This document shows positions 16,290 through 23,594 of a stretch of DNA of 64,000 nucleotides, piece by piece (within the stretch, counting starts at the first letter, position 1; the number at the start of each line of letters is the position of its first letter). A program made the translations under genes and the position numbers. The notes under the pieces were generated by a model that made no database searches, had not been told where the DNA came from, and saw nothing but the letters and a program-made list of their open reading frames with translations. The DNA comes from an uncultured Erysipelotrichaceae bacterium (GTDB lineage: Bacteria > Bacillota_I > Bacilli_A > RFN20 > CAG-826), in the NCBI GenBank assembly GCA_902791935.1, contig CADAXQ010000005.1, forward strand, positions 17,264 to 81,263, in the 5' to 3' direction.

Positions 16290-17540
16290 ATGAGTAATTT
16301 TAGCAAGTTAATTGACAGGTTCGATAGGCTTTTCATGTACTACCTGGAAAAGGCCATAAGCACGTTCGACAAGCCGACAAGGAAGTTCTACATAGATACA
16401 ATATACGGAATGCTGAAGGGCCAGAGCATAATACTAAGCGACATCGCGCATTCCCTTAACGAGAAGATAACCCCCAAGAAAACGATAGAGAGGATTTCCA
16501 GGTTCCTTTCCAGGGAGTATGACCTGGATTTCAGGAATGGCTTGCTGTCGCTTGCCATCTCCATGATGCCAAAGAACGAGCTCAAGGTCTTCTCCGTCGA
16601 CGACACCGATGTCTCGAAGCCGTATGGAAAGTGCTTCGAATCGCTCGGGAAGGTCAGGGATGCGTCGTCCATCGACGGCGCGATCGGCAATGGCTACAGG
16701 GTGAGCTGCATTACAGCGCTGACCGCATCGAGCAAGCACCCGATGCCCATTTACGACGTCTTCCACTCGGAGACGAAACCAGGGTACCTCTCGGCAAACG
16801 CATATACGTTCGAAGGCATAGAGTTCGTGTGCTCGCGGATTGGCAAATGGGAATCCGTCTTCGTCTTTGACCGCGGGTACGACGACTACAAGGTAATCGA
16901 TTTCGTTGCGTCCCATCTGCAGTATTTCGTCATTAGGGCGAGAAAGAACAGGAAGATAGTGGTGAAAACGAGGAAGGCGGGCCTGATCAGCGAGGGAAAG
17001 AGGAAGAAGGGAAAGATACTCATACCGTTTACGTACAAGGGGAGCAAGCTTGTCGCCAAGGCATCGCACCTAAGGGTCAGACTGCTCGACGGAGGCGAAT
17101 ACTTTGCCGTCTATTGCTACCTTGGCGAATCGAGCGAGCCGATGACACTGCTCACAAACAGGCCAATCAACTCAAAGTCGGATGTGGTGTCCGTGGTCAT
17201 GAACTATGTATCGAGATGGAAGATAGAGGAGCAGTTCAGGTTCAAGAAATGCGGGTTCAACTTCGAGGATTTCAGGGTAAGGTCGCTCAATAGGATAAAC
17301 AACCTTACGATGTGCCTTGACGCGGCAATAACCATAATGTCGTGCCTCATCGAGGGGAATTCGGAACTGTACAAGCGCCTGATATCGATGTCAAAGCACC
17401 TGAAGGGCGACGATGCATACATAAAATTCTACCAGCTCCTCTCGGGGATAAAGACATTGCTGGGCCACAAGGAAATGGGGATAAAGTCAAAGCAGCAGAT
17501 CGAGCACAGGAAAAAGGCCAGGCAACTAACCCTATTCTAA
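16290..17540 (+). CDS. IS4-type DDE transposase
   Basis: The protein has 416 residues from MSNFSKLI. The start at 16290 has GAGG eight bases upstream, better than the longer in-frame start at 16239. DDE motifs are visible: SVDDTDVSK (first Asp), FVFDRGYDD (second Asp), and SRWKIEEQFRFKK, the Y-(2)-R-(3)-E-(6)-K type signature of IS4 transposases, holding the Glu. Codon use (many AGG and ATA) is clearly foreign compared with neighbouring host genes. The frame is intact, so the element may be active. Confidence 0.93.
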   Translation: MSNFSKLIDRFDRLFMYYLEKAISTFDKPTRKFYIDTIYGMLKGQSIILSDIAHSLNEKITPKKTIERISRFLSREYDLDFRNGLLSLAISMMPKNELKVFSVDDTDVSKPYGKCFESLGKVRDASSIDGAIGNGYRVSCITALTASSKHPMPIYDVFHSETKPGYLSANAYTFEGIEFVCSRIGKWESVFVFDRGYDDYKVIDFVASHLQYFVIRARKNRKIVVKTRKAGLISEGKRKKGKILIPFTYKGSKLVAKASHLRVRLLDGGEYFAVYCYLGESSEPMTLLTNRPINSKSDVVSVVMNYVSRWKIEEQFRFKKCGFNFEDFRVRSLNRINNLTMCLDAAITIMSCLIEGNSELYKRLISMSKHLKGDDAYIKFYQLLSGIKTLLGHKEMGIKSKQQIEHRKKARQLTLF

Positions 17541-17551
17541 TTTATTAGAAT
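17534..17551 (+). terminator. Palindrome at the transposase stop codon
   Basis: ATTCTAAT-TT-ATTAGAAT is a perfect 8-bp inverted repeat that includes the TAA stop, followed by AACTTTT. It could be a weak terminator. Confidence 0.4.
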
Positions 17552-17720
17552 AACTTTTCGGTTGACGCAATACAAAGCAATTCATGACGACCACCAAATA
17601 GACAGGAAAATCAATTTTTATGACGTAAAATGGGGAAACTCAAACTTTTCTAGCCGTTTCACTGTACTTTTCGTGAAAAATCACTGAATCATAAAATGAA
17701 CTTTTTCTCAAAATTCATAG

Positions 17721-17748
17721 TTGCAATCGATTTTCAGGTCGTTATAGA
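17721..17748 (+). promoter_or_regulatory. Promoter of the SipW-signal protein gene
   Basis: TTGCAA (17721-17726), a 16-base spacer and TATAGA (17743-17748) give a transcription start near 17755, outside and downstream of the IS4 element. Confidence 0.65.
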
Positions 17749-17754
17749 ATAGTG

Positions 17755-17868
17755 ACATCTCAGGAATGCCTGCCCGGCATCGAATGTTCTTGAGATATTG
17801 CCCCATAGATCAATCAGAATCCATTGAAGGATGTTATTTGATGACATCCAGAAAAGGATTCATTTTTT
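17755..17868 (+). promoter_or_regulatory. Structured 5' leader of the SipW-signal protein mRNA
   Basis: The roughly 113-nt leader can fold into an outer stem ATCTCA/TGAGAT (17757-17797) enclosing ATGCC/GGCAT. A separate hairpin GGATGT/ACATCC (about 17829-17849) stands just before the AAAAGGA ribosome binding site. It does not match the c-di-GMP-I consensus or any riboswitch I recognise. It may only stabilise an abundant mRNA. Confidence 0.4.
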
Positions 17869-18798
17869 ATGAAAAACAAAACAAAATTAGTGCTTGGCCT
17901 TTCCATTCTCACTGCTGCCGCTTTAACTGCTGGCGCAACCGGAACCTTCGCTTGGTTCACCACCAACCGTAAGGCCACTGCTACCTTCAACCATATCACC
18001 GCGAAATCCGTCGAAGGATCTCTTACCATCGCGATGGGTTCGTTAACCGAACCAGGGTTGGGTGAAAACGGCAACGACTACAAGCAGACGACCGCCTCTT
18101 TAACCGGTTCCACTTCTGCTATGACCGATGTCAGCTCTGCCGATGGCATCACTTTCGCGCATCCAAACTGGACCGATAAAGCTGGAAATAAAGAAAAAGT
18201 CCACGGAATCACTGATGTTTCCGGCAAAACCGAAGCAAATTTGAAAAAATATGGTACTGGCGGATACTGGACTGCATATTACATCGGTTTAAAGAACAAC
18301 GGCGGCGCAGCGGCTAATGTTTATCTCAATGCTGAATCTACTATTAGTGGCGCTAGCACCGAAGCAGGCGATCAAAAAACAAAAGATGACTCTGCTGCAA
18401 GCTGGACGCGTGTTGCTATTAACACCGTCGGCGAAACCAAACCGACCTCCACTCTTACCACCTCAGCGAGCACTAAAATCATCCAAAACGCCACTGACGA
18501 TGCTTCTAAAAAATATGTTGCGCCAAACGATACCGCAGAAACGCTCGCTTTAGCTAATCTTCCTGATTCTTCGACATTGTTCAATGGCAGCACCACCAAC
18601 AGCTTAAAAGAGGTCACCACTGCTGATAGCGATGATAAAGTTAAAAATCAATTGGTTTGCACCATCCCTGGCAATGGCGCAGTTCGCTATCTCACTGTTT
18701 CTGTTTGGCTCGAAGGTACGATGTCGGACAATCAAGATGCAGCAATCGGTGGCGTTGTGAACATTGTGCTCAACTTTGCTGCTCGCACTGCTGCTTAA
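17869..18798 (+). CDS. TasA/CalY-like secreted subunit with SipW-type signal
   Basis: The 309-residue precursor begins with a Lys-rich N-terminus, a hydrophobic helix (about 8-27) and ATGTFAWFTTNRKATATFNH, the classic SipW-dependent signal context (compare the AYFSDTE-type sites of TasA and CalY). The mature part is Thr/Ser/Asp-rich without Cys. It ends with RYLTVSVWLEG, shared with the proteins encoded at 13130 and 14255. It has its own promoter, a structured leader and a strong terminator, which fits a single abundant structural protein. I infer it is the major fibre or matrix subunit processed by the SipW encoded at 8658. Confidence 0.8.
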   Translation: MKNKTKLVLGLSILTAAALTAGATGTFAWFTTNRKATATFNHITAKSVEGSLTIAMGSLTEPGLGENGNDYKQTTASLTGSTSAMTDVSSADGITFAHPNWTDKAGNKEKVHGITDVSGKTEANLKKYGTGGYWTAYYIGLKNNGGAAANVYLNAESTISGASTEAGDQKTKDDSAASWTRVAINTVGETKPTSTLTTSASTKIIQNATDDASKKYVAPNDTAETLALANLPDSSTLFNGSTTNSLKEVTTADSDDKVKNQLVCTIPGNGAVRYLTVSVWLEGTMSDNQDAAIGGVVNIVLNFAARTAA

Positions 18799-18820
18799 TC
18801 CTCTTCCCTAATTCGTAACA

Positions 18821-18847
18821 AACGCTCTCTCACGGGAGCGTTTTTTT
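18821..18847 (+). terminator. Terminator of the SipW-signal protein gene
   Basis: AACGCTC pairs with GAGCGTT around a short loop, followed by a run of Ts. Confidence 0.85.
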
Positions 18848-18861
18848 CATACCCAATCATC

Positions 18862-18884
18862 AAAAAAGGCGGGTTTCCCCGTCA
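18862..18884 (-). terminator. Terminator of ispE
   Basis: CGGG-GAAA-CCCG on the minus strand is followed by a T run (18862-18867), about 23 bases beyond the ispE stop codon. Confidence 0.65.
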
Positions 18885-18906
18885 AAAATACAAAAATGAA
18901 TCGATA

Positions 18907-19776
18907 TTATTCCATGGTTCTCGTAAGGCCTACGAAGTCCATGGTTTTAGAAAGCTGACGATACGATTCTTTGGCTTTCTTGAGATCTTTGGTTAAGGCA
19001 AAGCAGCATGATCCACTTCCTGACATCCCCACAATCGAGAAGTTCATTGAATGTAAGGTATCTAAGATGTCTTTGATCGCAGGAACAATCTCCATGGCTG
19101 GCGCTTCTAGGTCATTGCCTCGTGCCGAAGAGATGAGATGGTCATCCCCTTGCACTAAGCCTTGAATGACTTTGTCGTTGTCGATAGATAGACGGGAGAA
19201 TCGGTCACAGATTTGATAACACTCCTTGGTGGATACGCCTTCTTTGGGTTTCACAAGTAAGCAGTAATAAGAAGGATGGCAATCTAAGGGTTGAATGATA
19301 TCCCCAATACCTTGTAATCGTGCAGGACGATTCAAAAAGAAATAAGGGACGTCGGCTCCAATTGATAAGGCAATTTGATGCAGCGTTGTCGCATCCGCCC
19401 CAAGATGTAATAACTGGTTCACGGCATAAAGCACGGCTGCGGCATTGCTACTACCACCCCCTAATCCAGCGGCAAAGGGGATTTCTTTATGAATATGGAT
19501 ATTAAAGTTATCAGAGAATTGATAACGATCCCGTAATGCTTGAACGGCTTGGCCACAAAGGTTATGACGCATGGCATTAAGCAAGGGATCATCCGCGGTG
19601 ATGTAGGTATCTTGTGCCCCAGGCATGAGATTGACTTCGACAATGTCATGAAGCTCTAACGGCAAATTGACCATGTCTAAAAGATGGTAGCCGTCAGGAC
19701 GTGTGCCGACGATTTTCAAAGACAAATTCAGTTTTGCGTAGGATTTTATGACTAAGGAATGTTTCCGAAAAAGCAT
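18907..19776 (-). CDS. ispE: 4-diphosphocytidyl-2-C-methyl-D-erythritol kinase
   Basis: This GHMP-family kinase phosphorylates CDP-ME in the MEP isoprenoid pathway. The 289 residues match the family length. Visible motifs are SYAKLNLSLKI near the N-terminus, RPDGYH, the ATP-binding PFAAGLGGGSSNAAAVL (about residues 96-112) and the C-terminal GMSGSGSCCFAL. Its presence implies the MEP rather than the mevalonate route. In Bacillus, ispE lies near ksgA; here they are separated by the glycan loci. Its neighbours are on the same strand but unrelated, and it has its own terminator. Confidence 0.95.
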   Translation of the reverse strand: MLFRKHSLVIKSYAKLNLSLKIVGTRPDGYHLLDMVNLPLELHDIVEVNLMPGAQDTYITADDPLLNAMRHNLCGQAVQALRDRYQFSDNFNIHIHKEIPFAAGLGGGSSNAAAVLYAVNQLLHLGADATTLHQIALSIGADVPYFFLNRPARLQGIGDIIQPLDCHPSYYCLLVKPKEGVSTKECYQICDRFSRLSIDNDKVIQGLVQGDDHLISSARGNDLEAPAMEIVPAIKDILDTLHSMNFSIVGMSGSGSCCFALTKDLKKAKESYRQLSKTMDFVGLTRTME

Positions 19777-19844
19777 AGCAGCCTTTAAGAATTCTAGTCG
19801 TTCATGAAGGGCAATACAATCGGTTTTCGCGGGGTATCGCGGTT

Positions 19845-20438
19845 TTAAGACGACTTTGGTTCCGTTCCGATTTGACCCATGAAACGTAATGTGATGGAAC
19901 GGATATAAATAGGATCAGGCGATGAAGCATAAAGTTTGAAGTATCCTGGGTCTTGATCGTAGAAGTCAAAGGATACACCGCTAGAAAGAGGGATGGCTTC
20001 TTGCGAGTAATCCTCGCTCCAACCATACGACAACCATAAGGATTCGCCAGGAACGGCGTCATATTCCACAACAATATTCTTGATACCAGGAAAGGCATTA
20101 TGGGTGCCATAGTTTTGATGGGGGTTATAAAGGCAACCCTGATTTTTGATGGCCAGGAATCCATCGTCATAACGACCGATGTTTTGATAGGCTAAGAACC
20201 ATTCTTCCGAAGTGACACGCGGTAAAGGAAGATAATGCACCTCGGAAGCATCGTAAACGAGAGTTGTTTTCGAAAAGGAGGAGTCGAGTTGCAATAACCG
20301 TGCATTCTCGGGAGGAAGAGAGATGTTGGTATCAATAGAGAAAGATGAAGATGATTCATGAGAAGACGAAGAAGGAACCTCACTCGCGCAAGAAAAGAGG
20401 AATAAGGGTAATAAACACCATAAGCATTTCTTTTTCAT
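19845..20438 (-). CDS. Lipoprotein of the first glycan ABC operon
   Basis: The protein has 197 residues. The N-terminus MKKKCLWCLLPLFLFSCAS carries a lipobox (LFSC) followed by a Ser-rich spacer. The rest is beta-rich with many aromatic residues, which would suit a carbohydrate-binding jelly-roll, but no family was recognised. It is the last gene of the operon, 15 bases after the permease, so a role in capturing or presenting the same glycan is likely by position. Confidence 0.65.
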   Translation of the reverse strand: MKKKCLWCLLPLFLFSCASEVPSSSSHESSSSFSIDTNISLPPENARLLQLDSSFSKTTLVYDASEVHYLPLPRVTSEEWFLAYQNIGRYDDGFLAIKNQGCLYNPHQNYGTHNAFPGIKNIVVEYDAVPGESLWLSYGWSEDYSQEAIPLSSGVSFDFYDQDPGYFKLYASSPDPIYIRSITLRFMGQIGTEPKSS

Positions 20439-20453
20439 GATCGTTATGCCCTC

Positions 20454-21368
20454 CTACTTCACTGCGCTATCCATGCTTGTGCCTTGCAAAATCTGCTTCT
20501 GGAACACCAGATAGAGAATCACCATTAAGGCGGTTGTCATGAAGAAACCCGCAAAGACGGTGCCGTATTCTCCATAAGTCGCCCCTTGCACTTGCATTTG
20601 TTGAAGACCAATAGACAAGGTATAGGTTGCGGGATCTTGCAAGAATAACAAGGCGACCGTGTATTCGTTAAAGTTACCCATAAAAGACGTTAAAGCGATG
20701 AAAGTAAGAATCGGCTTAATCGTCGGCATGATGATGCGAAAGAAAATTTTAAATTCGTTGGCGCCATCTAGCCGCGCCGCTTCTAGGAGCACGTCATCGA
20801 TTTTATTGACGAATCGCGTCAGCAAAAAGACCTGCACAGGCAAGGATTGGTTGGCGTAAATAATGGCAACAACAATCAAATTATTTCGAAAATAAGGGCT
20901 AATAGAAATCAACTGAGTATACAAAGGAACAATCAAAAGGATAGAAGGAATAACCATTGCCATCATCAAGAATCCCTTGAAGAAGTTTCTGCCAGGAAAG
21001 GAATATTTGGAAAGAATGAAGGAAATGGCGGCAGACATGATGACTAAAAGACCTGAACCCAATAAAGAGGTAAAGAGAGTGTTAGCTAATAATTTGAGGA
21101 TTCCAACATCATTCCCATTCCAATCCCGCAGGATAGAGGATTGAATGGCGTTAACATAATTTTCGGGATGCCAAGAAGGAGGAAGATTCCAACGACTTCG
21201 CATGTAATCGCCGCTCGATTTGAAAGAGTTGTAGAAATACCAGACCAACGGAAACAAAACGGTGATCAAGCAAGCGACAATCAAAAGACGGGTCACAAGG
21301 CGCAAGGCAAAAGGCCCGGCGCGGAATCTGCCATTTTGGCGTGTTAATTCCAATTCCTTTTGCTTCAT
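20454..21368 (-). CDS. Carbohydrate ABC transporter permease (MalG-like)
   Basis: This is an inner-membrane permease of the CUT1 type (304 residues) with about six hydrophobic segments. The EAA loop EAARLDGANEFKIFFRIIMP contacts the ATPase. The start at 21368 overlaps the stop of the partner permease as ATGA and has GAGGAG upstream, so it is preferred over the frame start at 21413. It pairs with the MalF-like permease just upstream. Confidence 0.9.
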   Translation of the reverse strand: MKQKELELTRQNGRFRAGPFALRLVTRLLIVACLITVLFPLVWYFYNSFKSSGDYMRSRWNLPPSWHPENYVNAIQSSILRDWNGNDVGILKLLANTLFTSLLGSGLLVIMSAAISFILSKYSFPGRNFFKGFLMMAMVIPSILLIVPLYTQLISISPYFRNNLIVVAIIYANQSLPVQVFLLTRFVNKIDDVLLEAARLDGANEFKIFFRIIMPTIKPILTFIALTSFMGNFNEYTVALLFLQDPATYTLSIGLQQMQVQGATYGEYGTVFAGFFMTTALMVILYLVFQKQILQGTSMDSAVK

Positions 21369-22285
21369 GATTGCTCTTCTCCTCTTGTTAAAGCTTGATT
21401 GAGTGAATAACACACAACAAAGGAAATCACCATCAAAATGACAGCTGCCGCGTTTGAATAACCCAATTCATTATAATCGTTCGCATAATGATAAATATAA
21501 GTGCCCATCACCATGTTGTTTTCGTTTCGATTGGCGAAGAAAGGAAGCGTTAAGTTCATATTTCCCGCAAACGAACCAGAAATAATGGAAACGATCATAT
21601 AGACAATTTGATTTCTAACTTCTGGCAGGGTGATGCGGAACAATTGCTGCACTTGATTGGCACCATCTAGTCGCGCCGCTTCATATACGGATTGAGGTAT
21701 GCCGTTAATGGACGAAATCAAAACGATCACAAAATAGCCGATGCCTGCCCAACTGGCAATAAACGTGATGATGGCAATAGGATGCGTCGAAATCAAATTG
21801 TTGCTTTGCCCACTGAGTAAGGCAAAGAAACCATAATTTCCATCGAAGAACGATTGCCAAAAATAGGTAATTACCACGACTGAAAGGATGGCCGGTAAAT
21901 AACAAAGGAAACGATAAATTCCAGACTCGACTCGATTCAAACCGAATTTTGTGAAGGACACGGCAAAGAAAACAGAAACGATGCTGATCAATACTACCTT
22001 TCCTAAAATAATCAGCAAATCGTTACGAAAACTCATCCAAAATTCACGGTCGTGAAAGATGGCGCCATAGTTGGCATATCCAACGAATTTGCCTCCTGCG
22101 ATATCCCCTGTAGAAACATCAAAGAAACCATAACCAATAGAGGTAATTACTGGGGCAACACAAATAAAAAGGTAGACCAGAAAGATAACGAGGCCGAACG
22201 TCAAAATAAAAGAATACTTCCCACCAAAAGAGAAACGCCGATGGGGTCTTGTGAGATTGATTTGTTTATTGTTTTTTTGCTTCAT
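21365..22285 (-). CDS. Carbohydrate ABC transporter permease (MalF-like)
   Basis: A CUT1-type permease of 306 residues: a long first hydrophobic helix after a basic N-terminus, further membrane segments, and the EAA loop EAARLDGANQVQQLFRITLP. The start at 22285 follows a GAGAG sequence and overlaps the binding-protein gene by 20 bases; 22309 is an alternative. It forms the transport channel with the next gene, and the ATPase is most likely the MsmK encoded at 31752. Confidence 0.88.
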   Translation of the reverse strand: MKQKNNKQINLTRPHRRFSFGGKYSFILTFGLVIFLVYLFICVAPVITSIGYGFFDVSTGDIAGGKFVGYANYGAIFHDREFWMSFRNDLLIILGKVVLISIVSVFFAVSFTKFGLNRVESGIYRFLCYLPAILSVVVITYFWQSFFDGNYGFFALLSGQSNNLISTHPIAIITFIASWAGIGYFVIVLISSINGIPQSVYEAARLDGANQVQQLFRITLPEVRNQIVYMIVSIISGSFAGNMNLTLPFFANRNENNMVMGTYIYHYANDYNELGYSNAAAVILMVISFVVCYSLNQALTRGEEQS

Positions 22286-23594
22286 TGATGATTCTCTCAA
22301 TTCCTGCATCGATGCTTAAACTTCCATCGACAATGCCGTTGATGACGGTGTTAAAAATATCGCCAACCGTTCCCCAGTCGTAACGGTGATAAACCAGATT
22401 CTTTGCTGAACGAATCGTTTCAAAGGACTGTCTGGCGCACGAAGTCAAATCGCACTCCGAATAGTCAAAGCCTCTTAAAGAAGACAAGTATCCATAAGCT
22501 TCCGTCAATCGGGCTTGATTATCTTCTCGCAATAAATAAGCGGCAAATTTCAACGCGTTTTCCTGGTGTTTTCCATAACGAGCAATCGCGATCGTGTTGC
22601 CATCCATAACAGCAGTAGACGGTTGTGACGCTAGATGCAATGGTGAAAGGGTGTAATACATGAGAAAATCGGGATTGCTTTGAAGAGAAGAGGCAATTTC
22701 GCCTTCTAACCACATGCCGTTGGCAATGGCGGCCGCTTTATGATTAAACCAAGCCGCTTGCGATTGAGAGTGCGAATAATTCACCGTGTCGTTTAACAAA
22801 TAATTGGCATCAACCATAGTCTTGAAACGTTCCAAAACTGCTTTGAAACGCTTATCGCGATATATTTCGGGGTCTTTGGCAGAACAGATAGCGTTAAAGA
22901 AATCGTTGTCTTCATAAGCCGCGTAAGCCGGCATCAAATAAGACCAAAGCAAATAAGACGCATATTGTCCTGGATAAGTTAAGGGAGCAACGCCTTGCTC
23001 GAGCATTTTCTTTCCTTCTTCCATTGTTTCTTCGTAATTGGAAGGGATAGAGAAGTTGTTTACGGTCATGAAATTCTTGTCATAAAAGACGCCACCAGCA
23101 TGGCTCATGATGGGGAGCGTATACATCTTTCCGTCCGCGAATTGGGCAATGAGATTCTTATCGACGATAACAGAAAGTTTATCTTCACCCCCATAAACCG
23201 TTGCGTCTTCAAACCATTCATCGAGCGCTAAAAATTTCCCGTCTTTCACCATGGCGGCATCGCTAAGACCACTGCCATCCACGAAAAGAAAATCGGGTGG
23301 CGTGTTGGCATCCCATTGCGCTTTGAGCTGTGTATTGACGTTAACGCCGGTATAGGTCTTTACATCAATATTTGTTTCATCCATGAAGTTCGAGATGATG
23401 GTAGTCCAAACTTGCTCCACCTTTGGGGCGCCGTTGGTGTGAATTTGAACCGTCAAATTTAAATCTTCTTCGCCACTATTGTTGCTTTGATTACGATTGT
23501 CTGCGCCAGTAGAAATGATGGTGGCATTCATAGCGATAAAAGGAATGAGGATAGCAGCAGCCGTGCTGGCGATGATGATGTTTTTCTTTTTCAT
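22266..23594 (-). CDS. Sugar ABC transporter substrate-binding protein without lipobox
   Basis: The 442-residue CUT1-type extracellular solute-binding protein reads well against MalE/MsmE-like proteins (QLKAQWDANTPPDFLFVDGSG, the YDKNFM region, GMWLEGEIASSL, and the C-terminal FNTVINGIVDGSLS helix). The N-terminus MKKKNIIIASTAAAILIPFIA is hydrophobic, but there is no Cys lipobox, so it is either released or kept as a membrane anchor. The ATG at 23594 overlaps the previous stop by one base and follows AAGGAGG; a GTG three bases earlier is possible. Confidence 0.88.
   Translation of the reverse strand: MKKKNIIIASTAAAILIPFIAMNATIISTGADNRNQSNNSGEEDLNLTVQIHTNGAPKVEQVWTTIISNFMDETNIDVKTYTGVNVNTQLKAQWDANTPPDFLFVDGSGLSDAAMVKDGKFLALDEWFEDATVYGGEDKLSVIVDKNLIAQFADGKMYTLPIMSHAGGVFYDKNFMTVNNFSIPSNYEETMEEGKKMLEQGVAPLTYPGQYASYLLWSYLMPAYAAYEDNDFFNAICSAKDPEIYRDKRFKAVLERFKTMVDANYLLNDTVNYSHSQSQAAWFNHKAAAIANGMWLEGEIASSLQSNPDFLMYYTLSPLHLASQPSTAVMDGNTIAIARYGKHQENALKFAAYLLREDNQARLTEAYGYLSSLRGFDYSECDLTSCARQSFETIRSAKNLVYHRYDWGTVGDIFNTVINGIVDGSLSIDAGIERIINEAKKQ

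Larger units (their letters stand above)
16128..17645 (+). mobile_element. IS4-type insertion sequence, complete, with 7-bp target duplication
   Basis: The element is 1518 bp with perfect 15-bp terminal inverted repeats (GTTTGAGTTTCCCCA at 16128-16142 and its complement at 17631-17645). It is flanked on both sides by TTTTCTA (16121-16127 and 17646-17652). One intact transposase gene fills most of it. The intact ends, intact gene and clean duplication suggest recent insertion. Removing the element restores TAGAAAAGGGCTTTTCTA followed by GCC at the target. Confidence 0.92.

Noticed and set aside
16434..17069. Minus-strand frame of about 211 codons inside the IS4 element
   Set aside because: It is the complement of the transposase gene with no start signal or family features.
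17541..17720. A second c-di-GMP riboswitch near the GACGCAATACAAAGC sequence at about 17564
   Set aside because: The sequence lies inside the IS4 element, upstream of the predicted promoter, and lacks the second conserved half (GGCAGCCAGGUUACCG-like).
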